Origin: Chondrosia reniformis
Taxonomy: Eukaryota; Porifera; Demospongiae; Chondrillida; Chondrillidae
Assembly: GCA_947172415.1 (NCBI GenBank)
Contig: OX359197.1
Span: forward strand, 2,418,001-2,482,000
Direction of reading: 5' to 3'
DNA: 64,000 bases
In this document: piece after piece, positions 55,835 through 64,000 of the stretch
How positions within the stretch are numbered: the first letter of the stretch is position 1
How the letters are laid out: each line of letters opens with the position of its first letter
Program-made: the position numbers and the translations under genes
Notes under the pieces: generated by a model
The model's input: only the letters and a program-made list of their open reading frames with translations
The model's database searches: none
Told to the model about the DNA's origin: nothing

Positions 55835-56514
55835 AATCATTACTGATTGACTTTGCAAACTCATATATAGTGTCATATAACTGCTTTTTTGCCAAGTTAT
55901 ATACTGCATTTGTGCAATTGAGGTGTCCCAAACTGACGGTGATGGATATACATATATATACATACATACATATATATACAAACGCAAAATGGCAACATGT
56001 ACATCACGATTATATATAGTTGCCTTGTCTTTTGGCTTGGCAATGAGTCTGACTGACACAAAATAAGGTGCAATGATATATAGTCTTTTGCTTCTCTATA
56101 TATGTAGACATGCTGAATACGTATAGACATGCATATATACCTCATGCATGCATGAACACAAGATTAAATTAATACGTATATATGAAGCAAAAACTTTGTG
56201 TCAACATTCACAGACATCTATAGAGAATGTCCAATGAGTTTTTGAAATTTTGATGGAACTTAAAATTTGCCCTATCTCTCTCCATACATTAACTTTGTAT
56301 ACTAGAATTTAATGTACATTTGGCGCTGTAACTCTCTCAAATGGAGGTTGTAACTTGCAATTGGTGTCAACATTCATAGACATCTGTAAAACATTACCAT
56401 AGTGTTTTTAAAATGTTAATGTTCATTCATATATACCCTATATCTCACCATACATTAACTTTTTGGAGTTATAAATAGTTTTTAATACATGCAAAAATTC
56501 ATTAAAGCACATAG
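55835..56514. other. No gene, degenerate duplication
   Basis: Blocks GTGTCAACATTCA.AGACATCT and CACCATACATTAACTTT occur at about 56200-56305 and 56366-56465 as a loose tandem duplication. This is the convergent gap between the HECT and integrase genes. Confidence 0.5.
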
Positions 56515-58100
56515 CTATGTGACCATAGCACTGACAGCATCAACAAGAGCCAGGTATAGGTCAACCCCCTGGTAATCACTTGGCAAGAGAGAGTCATGAT
56601 AACGTTGTATATAATCCATTTGGAGGGCTGTTAAATGAAAATGTTTCAGTGGTATCTCAACAATATTGCCTGCATCAAATGGATTTTGGGTCCGACCATG
56701 GCCATATTCTACACCGTAATCATCTGATATAGGCTGGTTTTGTACAGCTTCTGTTGCTCGGCACATTCCTCGGTTCCATAATTGAACTGGAGACAGTCCA
56801 CTTTTTGTACGAAGGGGATGGTGGTTCCACCCTTCAACAAACCTTGCTAGTTGAGCATTGATCCTAGGTACATACACATACTGTAAACAGAATAAATGCA
56901 AATTGTTGGTTGGACAGAGTATCCCAGAGTTTCCATTTCATAGAATAAACTGTAGTACATGTGGCATACACATGGGAAGACATCACGCAAGAGTCTTTCT
57001 ATGCGCTGATTGTGTACACTTGCACCAGCTATGTGACTTGCCCTAATAGGGCCCCTAGCCATGATCATTGTTCTGGCTACGTCTATATTTTCTCCTCCCT
57101 GGTCAGATCTTACTCGTAAGGGCCAGCCATAGGTTTGTGCAGCTTTTAAGAAAAGGTCCACTACAGTACTAGCTCTGTTGTTGGTTGAAGCTGATAGGTA
57201 TACTACAAGCCGAGAAATACCATCTATACCACCATGAATAACAATTCTCCAACAAATGAGACAATGTAATCCATCTATGTGCCAGAGACAGTTAGATGAA
57301 GGGACACTATATGTACGTCTTGTCACAGTTGTTGATGCACGTTGCTCTACAGAACATAAGCTCACTCTCAACAAAGAATCGCGTACTTTCCTTCTTGGTA
57401 CATTTATTCCTAAACTTCTTAAATGCCCCCAGATTATAACAGACCCAGAACTTGGGTATTGCTGTGCAAGTCGCTGGATTACTGCATCCAGTTCACTGGA
57501 TGATATATAAGAGTATGACTTATATCCTCCTAGCCCTAACTCATGACATTTTCTCCAAAGAGTTGTCCTTGATACTATCAGAATATCAGCACATTGTTCC
57601 CATGAAAGTTTCATTTCTCTTAAAAATTCAACCTAACAAAAAATGTACCTATAATACGCATAAGACCACATATATAGACATTTTATTGACAACTTACAAG
57701 CTCAACATTTACACTCTTCTTGGGACGGCCTAATCATTAGTTGAGACAGTGTTCTCAACACCATTCAATTTAATTATCCAGTGGGCCAGTAATGCATTGA
57801 TACAACAATGCAGTTCATACAATGTTGAATAATAGGATGTTGATCGAGAGATTGAACTAAGGTGTTGAATAAGATTTCATCACAGAGCTCCAGTTCTATC
57901 AGAATTTCGTCTATAATCTCAATGTTACTGCTGTTACTGTTTGAATCGCAACTCCTGAGAACTTGAAATAGTACATCTAGGAGGTCTGATGATACAGAAA
58001 TGTATAACGGCGGACCTTTTACTTCATACATAAGAATAAAATTCATGTTAACAAGGAAGAAATCAGAAAATAACATCTTGGATTCACTGTCAACACTCAA
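56515..58100 (-). pseudogene. Integrase-core (DDE) domain gene, three exons, one frameshift
   Basis: Exons 58100-57821, 57729-57698 and 57632-56515 join in phase with GT-AG borders. Exon 1 is an acidic helical leader (IEIIDEILIELELCDEIL). Exon 2 supplies RPKKSVNVEL. Exon 3 starts VEFLREMKLSWEQCADILIV, a helix-turn-helix, then the retroviral-type integrase core: D in LWHIDGLH, D in VRSDQGGEN and E in RIERLLRDVF, then HLFCLQYVYVPRIN and WNHHPLRTKSGLSPVQLW. A single indel near 56915 shifts the frame before that last part. This metazoan family of stand-alone integrase-core genes is transposon-derived. Its substrate is unknown, and the gene is convergent with the HECT gene. Confidence 0.8.
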
Positions 58101-58476
58101 TACCCTTTTGGAAGCTGTCTTTATCGCAAAAATTGTATATACTGACTTGTTTTCACATCTTCGTCGACATGGGCTTCTGCCATGTTACATAACACTCGCT
58201 AATAATAAGTAGTTTCGCTATTATGCACCATCCCACATGGAAACGTTTGTTTGAAATATCAAGTATATATTCCTTCAAGCAGCTTCAGAAATCAATATCC
58301 CTAAGAGTATGGATATCTGGCATGTATATATATTTTTAAAAAATTCTTGAATTATGAATGTATCTAAAGCGGCCTATGACAGCAAAAAGGTGAAGGCTGA
58401 CACCACTAGTTGCCAAGCCAGCAGCATGTACACTGATGACATATCACACCATATATTTCCCTTATTAAATACATAG

Positions 58477-59251
58477 AGTCATGAAGATGCAGTAGCACAT
58501 CTCAAATTAGAGGCTCAGAAAAAGAAGCCAAAGGGGAAGATAATGAAGGAGCTATCTTTGAAGACTTTTGAAAAAAGGAAGGACTGGATTTTTAGCTCTT
58601 GTCCATTTGTTGGAGAGATACTTGTTGCATTTCCACACTTCAGTTTTCCTAAGCAGGTAATTTCATGCACATATACTTTTATATGTTTACACTGTATATA
58701 TGCATTTATCAAGAGTGTTTGAATGGCATGTTGGGAAGGAAAGGCTTGGAAATTCTGGGGGGCTTGGGAAACCCTTGTCAATCAGCTCTATTCCTCATTG
58801 AAGATGGAAATGACAGACAAACCAAGATCCACATTGTCTCAATTTGCAGAGACATTGGATATGACAACATCAGGAGGTTTGTTGCTATATGAAAATGACA
58901 GCATAAATCATTCTCACTCTGTATCTTTGTATGTCTATACATTTATATACACGTGTATATTCATAACTCTGTATCCACTAATTTTATATATTTAGGAGAA
59001 AGAGAAAGACAGGCCCTTCTTATTCTGCAGTGGTTTCTAAATCCAAAATTAAAATCTTACAATTGTGTTGTAAAGACATCTGATGTAAGTACTTTATGAA
59101 TTTGGCTTTGTATTTTATATAGTAAGCTAGATATGGTTGCATCAAATTTATCCATATGACCCATTATACATTTTATTTAAAACCAGGTGGAAGATGAAGG
59201 TCCAAATTACATTTTATATAAGGAAGAGGAGGATATATATGTAATTTTTTG
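58477..59251 (+). pseudogene. Remains of a multi-exon gene, SAMD3-like by appearance
   Basis: Exon 58477-58656 is open with good borders (AG before, GTAATT after): HLKLEAQKKKPKGKIMKELS, FEKRKDWIFSSCPFVGEIL. A second exon near 58700-58900 is open in two frames. A third near 58996-59083 reads RERQALLILQWFLNPKLKSY before GTAAGT. A last exon from 59188 reads VEDEGPNYILYKEEEDIYV and stops at 59251. The KR..WI......V..IL pattern resembles the C-terminal half of SAM-domain 3-like proteins that are numerous in sponges. That is an impression without a search, and exon 2 could not be phased. Confidence 0.35.
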
Positions 59252-59411
59252 AACAAATTATGGTTACACACACACCATTTTTGATGCATTCACTTTATTT
59301 CTTTATACTTATTACTCATTTAACATGTACATACACAAAATCACAATACAATATTTGCAAAACTATTTTTATACAAGACACACAAAATATACCTGCTATT
59401 GTAATGCACAC

Positions 59412-59603
59412 TGTACTGTATGCTAAGTTATTTATTATAAACTGATTGCTTAAACTAGTGAAAACCAGTAGTAACACTTGTGTGTGTGTGGTTTATATAG
59501 AAGTGCTATTGTATTGTTTTTGTTATTAAATGGAGAATTGAAGTTCAAGTGTTTACTTAGTTAGTGAAGGTTGCTCGATTATTTGAACCCATAGAACATT
59601 ACA
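59412..59603 (+). repeat. 5' LTR
   Basis: It is 192 bp and about 90 percent or more identical by eye to the 3' LTR, with a few substitutions and small indels. The next bases (about 59607 on: TGGCGACGGGGGTGGG) are in the place of the tRNA primer binding site; the tRNA was not identified. Confidence 0.92.
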
Positions 59604-59623
59604 AAGTTGGCGACGGGGGTGGG

Positions 59624-60668
59624 ATGGAGACTATTGGCAGTATGCAAGAGTTTCAGCCTGAAGTTGAGTCTATCTCAAGTTATTTGAAGAGACTTCAAGT
59701 TTTTATCAGGGCTAATGGAATTGTTAAGGAAACAATGGTTCCTGTTTTACTTAGTGTGATAGGAGCAAAGATGTATGGGCTCCTAAGGAATTTGGTTTCA
59801 CCTGCACAGATTAGTGATCGCTCATATGATGAACTAGGTGACGTTTTAAAGGCACATTTTGATCCTAAGACTGTTATCATTGCCGAACATTTTCATTTTC
59901 ATCGAATGATGCAAGCACCCACTGAGTCAATCACCGAGTAAGTGGCAGAATTAAAAAGGTTAGCTCACACATGTCCGTTTGGTGGCTATCTTGATGAGGC
60001 ACTTCGTGACCGTTTGGTCTGTGGCATTCATAGTCAAAGCACACAAAAGCGTCTGCTTCTCTAAGGCTCTCACCATAGCACTCAGCATTGAGGCTGCCGA
60101 CAAGAATACTCAGCAGTTGAAGGGTGGCGAGCAAGCTTCCACAGTCTCCTATCAATCCTCATCTTCTGTGGGCAATGCAAAAGGTAAAGGCAGTTCTAAG
60201 CCCAAACATTACCGATGCGGTAGCACTAAGTATAAAGCCAAGTCATGTAAATTCAAGGACACTGTCTGCCACAATTGTGGGAAGGAAGGCCATTTAGCTA
60301 AGGTCTGTCGCTCCAAGAAGGAACAAGTGGGGCACAATCATGTGGTTAGAGAGTCCCCAGATCTGGAGCCTGGTCCCCAGGATCACCCTCTTTTCGTGTT
60401 AGGCCGCATGAAGAATTCACCCATGGTTGTAGCTGTGGCTATAAATGGTAAGAACACAGGTGCTGCTCGGTCAGTGATGTCTGAAACGCTGGCTAAGCAA
60501 TTGTATCCCAACATGCCATTGAAACAGACGCCTGTTATCCTTCGCACATACACCAATGAAGCAATAAAGGTGTATGGCGAGTTCCAGGCCAGAGTTGGCT
60601 ATGCAACCCAAGTCAAAGACATACCACTGCTCGTCATTTGGTGGTACTGCACCAACCTTGATGGGTAG
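59624..60668 (+). pseudogene. gag with zinc knuckles and protease, broken
   Basis: The start is taken at 59624, after the primer binding site (METIGSMQEFQPEVESIS), because the open frame from 59564 begins inside the LTR. The capsid-like part has LRNLVSPAQISDRSYDEL. A TAA at 59939-59941 and a frame change near 60060 break it. The nucleocapsid has one standard knuckle (CHNCGKEGHLAKVC) and one degraded (YRCGSTKYKAKSCKF). The protease reads NTGAARSVMSE, with N where the catalytic D of D(T/S)GA belongs, so it would be inactive. Confidence 0.85.
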
Positions 60669-62430
60669 GGATTGGTTAGCACATTTGCAGTTGGACTGGA
60701 AACACTTAGCTGACAGTGTCAATCACCTAAGGCGGGACACTTCTGTTAAATTGCAGGGTCTTTTGAAGAGACACCAGGATGTCTTCACAAAGGAATTGGG
60801 TGTGGTGCACAACCTGAAGGCTTCTCTTACACTCAAGGAAGGTGCATAGCCCAAGTTCTTCCGCCCAAGAAGTGTGCCATTTGCTATCAAAGATGCTGTA
60901 GGTCAGGAAATTACCAGACTAGCAAAAGAATGTATCTTAGAGAAGGTGGATCATAGCGAGTGGGCAGCCCTATAGTGCCAGTACCAAAGAAGGATGGAAG
61001 ACTGTGCATTTGTGGGGACTACAAGGTTACCGTCAATCCTTGCTTGCAAGTGGATTAACACCCATTGCCCACTCCAGAAGAGATATTTGCAACTTTGGCT
61101 GGTGGAAAAAAGTTCTCCAGGTTGGGTCTGTCGCAGGCATATCAACAGATACCTTTGGATGAAGCAGCAAAGGAGTTGATCACCATCAACACGCAAATGG
61201 GCTCATACCGCTACAACCGTCTTCCATTTGGAGTGGCCTCAGCACCTGCCATTTTCCAACGCACTATGGACATGGTGTTGCAGGGGTTACCTAGGGTAGT
61301 TTGCTATGTGGATGATGGCCTAGTGACCGGTACCTCAGATTCAGAACATCTGAGCAACTTAGCCAAGGTTCTGGACCGCTTGCAGTCGTATGGTTTTTGG
61401 GTGAAGGAGGAGAAATGCACTTTTATGGTCAATTCTGTGGATTACTTAAGTCACCGGATAGATGCTGATGGCCTTCATGCCACATCAGAGAAACCAAAAG
61501 CCATTACAGAAGTTCCAGTCCCCAAGAATGTGACTGAGCTGAGGTCCTTCTTGGGTTTGTTGAACTACTATGGTCGATTCATGCCCAATTTGGCCACTCT
61601 CATTCATCCCCTGAACCACTTGCTGAAAAATGGCATCAAATGGGTGTGGTCAAACAATTGTGATCAAGCATTTCAAGAGGCCAAACTGCTCTGACTTCAA
61701 CACAGGTCTTAGCACACTACGATTCCAAGTTGCCCTTGAAACTAGCAGCAGATGCATCCGATTATGGTATCGGTGCTGTCATTTCACATCAATATCCTAA
61801 TGGTGCAGAGAAACCAATAGCCTTTGCTTCAAGGACACTTTCCAGCAGTGAAAGGAATTACTCACAGTTAGAGAAGGAAGCCTTGGCACTTGTATTTGGT
61901 GTCACGAAATTCCTTAAGTATATCTATGGTCGTCAATTCACCTTGCTAACGGATCACAAGCCGTTGATGACCATTTTGCATCCTGCCAAAAGCATACCTC
62001 CATTGGCAGCATCAAGGATACAGCGGTGGGCTACATTCTCTTCACTTATAATTATCAGATTCAGTTCCGGAATACCTTCCAGCACTGCAATGCGGATACT
62101 TTATACAGACTTCCACTTACTACAGAGCTTGGAGGAGAGGAGACCATGGAGGCCACAGAAGCGGCGTGCTTTCACATTGGTCAGATCAATGCACTCCTAG
62201 TGACAGCAATGCAAATAGAGAATGAAACCAGGAAAAATGTCATATTGAGCAAAATCTTACAGTATGTTAGGAAAGGGTGGCCAGGAAAAGACAAGTTGTC
62301 ACAGGATTTTCAGCCCTACCTAACACGTCAAGCCAGCACAACCTTGGCAGAGGATACGCATGGATTTTACGGGACCCTTCCAGGGCAAGATGTTCTTTTT
62401 ATTGATAGACGCACATGCAAAGTGGCCTGA
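60669..62430 (+). pseudogene. pol: reverse transcriptase and RNase H
   Basis: From MGRDWLAHLQLDW the frames give SLTLKEGA, a stop at 60847-60849, then VPVPKKDGRLC. The palm (61065-61694) has FSRLGLSQAYQQIPLDE, YNRLPFGVASAPAIFQR, the YVDD box (CYVDDGLVTG) and LRSFLGLLNYYGRFMP. RNase H follows from about 61700: LAADASDYGIGAV, ERNYSQLEKEALAL and LLTDHKPL. A stop at 61692-61694 and a shift near 62030 interrupt it. The zinc-binding HHCC module that should precede the integrase core is absent: LSQDFQPYLTRQ is followed within about 15 residues by HGFYGTLPG. Confidence 0.85.
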
Positions 62431-63243
62431 AATCGTGGAAATATCATCTACAACAGCTACTAAAATAATAGATGTCTTACGCCATCTCTTCGCAGCATAC
62501 CGTCTTCCAGAACAGCTCGTTTCTGATAATGGACCTCAGTTTGTCTCAGAGGAGTTTGCAACTTTTATGAAAAAGGTTAAACACATCAGAGTGGCACCTT
62601 ATCACCCAGCTTCTAATGGTGCTGTGGAAAGACTAGTCCAGACCTTTAAGCAAACAATGAGGGCTGTGACGGATAATGGTTTGTTGTCTCAGCACAATCT
62701 GAACAACTTCTTGATGACTTATCGAACCACTCCTCATAGCACTACTGGGAAGACTCCTTCACAACTCTTCTTAGGGAGACACATACGTAACAGATTCAGT
62801 CTGTTAATGCCTGATGCTGCAAGTGGTGTGAGAGATCGCCAGGCTGAGCAAAAGAATCATCATGATGTTCGGGCCAGAGAACGGGAGTTGCCCTTGGGTT
62901 CTACGGTTACCATTAAGGATTCCAAAAATCCATCCCAGTGGCTTCCCGGAGTTGTCGTGAAGCAGCGGGGTCCTGTGTCGAACTTGGTCAAGTTAAATAC
63001 TGGTTAAGTTTGGAGGAAGCATTTAAACCAAATTAGGCAGGTTGGCAATGATTCCAGTGAGAGTGAAATTGCAACTAGCCCAGTGATATCACAGGAGCCA
63101 ACGTCCTCATTGAGTGGCATTTCAGGTCCAGTTGATGGAATGAGGACTAATGTTACTGACACTTCTAGCCGTGAGAACACTGCTGTTGAAGTTCAGAGAT
63201 ATCCGCTTAGAGAGCGTAAGCCTGTGGACAAGCTTACTTATTA
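62345..63243 (+). pseudogene. pol: integrase core and C-terminal tail
   Basis: The core shows D in LLIDAHAKWPE, D in VSDNGPQFVSEEF and E in SNGAVERLVQTF. RTTPHSTTGKTPSQLFLGR follows, then a basic GPVSNLVKLNTG segment. A TAA at 63005-63007 stops the frame, but it continues VWRKHLNQIRQVG and ends YPLRERKPVDKLTY before TAG at 63242-63244, a tail typical of invertebrate gypsy elements. Without the HHCC module the copy is likely inactive. Confidence 0.85.
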
Positions 63244-63305
63244 GGTAGACTCACCTTATTGTCCGTTATTGTGCACACACTTTTTCTTTGTCCTCTTCGG
63301 ATTTA

Positions 63306-63316
63306 GAGGAGAGGAG
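63306..63316 (+). promoter_or_regulatory. Polypurine tract
   Basis: AGAGGAGAGGAG lies directly before the 3' LTR, where plus-strand DNA synthesis is primed in LTR retrotransposons. Confidence 0.8.
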
Positions 63317-63509
63317 TGTACTGTATGCTTAGTTAATTGTTATAAACTGATTGCTGAAACTAGTGAAAACCAGTTGTAACACGTGTGTGTATGTGGTTTA
63401 TATAGAAGGGCTATTGTATTGTTTTTGTTATTAAATGGAGAATTGAAGTTCAAGTGTTTTACTTAGCTAGTGAAGTTTGCTCGATTATTAGAACCCATAG
63501 AACATTACA
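63317..63509 (+). repeat. 3' LTR
   Basis: 193 bp, paired with 59412-59603. Differences from the 5' LTR are scattered and few, so the insertion is old enough to have diverged somewhat. Confidence 0.92.
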
Positions 63510-63514
63510 CACAC

Positions 63515-64000
63515 AGATAAAAATTGCAGTCCAAATGACGAATTATTTTCTTGTTCTTCTTTTAGTCGTTTGACACTTATTGGATTTATAAATTTCGGCA
63601 AAGGTAGTTTAGAGACCTCTTCAGCAAAGAAAGTTAAAAATGTAGGGTAAATCGTCCTAATTTGGGACACGTCCTAATTTGGGACATTTTGAACAAAATC
63701 GTAAAACGTCGGGCTCAGAAAGAACGCATGATGTTGCTAAGCATGTCAAATTGTTCCTTAGTTTATGCTCCTTACGCAGACATTTAGAGTAAAATTGTGG
63801 CTCGCGTCTCTTCAGCGCAAATCGCCGTTGACTCTCCTGCGGTAGCACTAAAACTTATGATTTAGCGATGAAACTTTGCTGTAATACCTGTTTAGAGAAC
63901 GCACTACAATTGTTAGCACATGAAACATTACCTTAGTGCTTGTTCACTTCAATGATGCCAGCTACAGGATAGTGGCTTGCTTCTCCCGGGCAAAAATCGC
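63515..64000. other. No gene seen
   Basis: A 20 bp unit (CGTCCTAATTTGGGACA) is present twice in tandem at about 63652-63687. Nothing else was recognised before the window ends. Confidence 0.45.

Larger units (their letters stand above)
59407..63514 (+). mobile_element. Ty3/gypsy LTR retrotransposon with both LTRs
   Basis: The 5' LTR is 59412-59603 and the 3' LTR 63317-63509. Both start TGTACTGTATGCT and end AACATTACA. CACAC flanks the element at 59407-59411 and 63510-63514 (5 bp target duplication). The order gag, protease, RT, RNase H, integrase is that of Ty3/gypsy. The internal region is damaged. Confidence 0.92.

Noticed and set aside
56880-56920. A 38 bp intron in the integrase-core gene
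   Set aside because: Reading straight through in the next frame gives conserved sequence (HLFCLQYVYVPRIN), so a frameshift explains it better.
1-64000. tRNA or rRNA genes
   Set aside because: No cloverleaf or conserved rRNA block was recognised on either strand by eye. A tRNAscan run would settle it.

Overview
This is a eukaryotic window with spliced genes, GT-AG introns, an AT-rich background and dense mobile DNA. The mix suggests an early-branching marine animal, most likely a demosponge of the Amphimedon type: a receptor-type tyrosine kinase, HECT ligase-like and integrase-core genes, THAP-domain transposons, LINEs with 2A peptides and a short Ty3/gypsy element. That assignment is inference, because no species-specific marker can be read by eye.

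Layout. 1-5.0 kb holds the 3' half of a tyrosine kinase gene whose seven exons splice in phase; one 2.7 kb intron carries transposon debris. 5-13.4 kb holds a decayed R2/NeSL-type LINE (minus strand) split by a complete pogo/Tigger element. 13.4-18.3 kb is sparse: a Tc1 remnant, tandem repeats and one acidic coding fragment. 18.3-21.65 kb is a nearly full-length RTE-type LINE with a 10 bp target duplication, set between two inverted copies of a 220 bp repeat. 22.5-28 kb has bits of host genes, a long fold-back element and a truncated LINE. 29.7-36.0 kb is a CR1/L2-type LINE with a 2A peptide, split at a TA by a 2.9 kb Tc1-like element that carries a second, BEN-like ORF.

36.7-39 kb has an unidentified minus-strand gene. 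39.88-41.93 kb is a TTAA-flanked, Kolobok-like element with a THAP ORF and a convergent ORF for the cytoplasmic (ballast) domain known from P2X7 receptors. 42.4-45.4 kb carries a THAP-DDE transposase convergent with a SWIM-YqaJ gene (ISL2EU-like). 46.8-49.1 kb has two LINE fragments. 49.33-53.03 kb is a broken RecQ-like helicase region bracketed by inverted arrays of a 70 bp repeat. 53.1-55.8 kb is a damaged HECT ligase gene, 56.5-58.1 kb a spliced integrase-core gene on the other strand, and 58.5-59.25 kb remains of an unidentified gene. 59.41-63.51 kb is a Ty3/gypsy element with both LTRs and a 5 bp target duplication.

Only the kinase gene looks intact as far as it is visible. Almost every transposon gene has nonsense codons, frameshifts or deletions. 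The items most worth following are the array-bounded helicase region, the P2X7-ballast ORF inside a TTAA element, the two-ORF Tc1-like element, and a set of small fold-back insertions with a hammerhead-ribozyme-like core.
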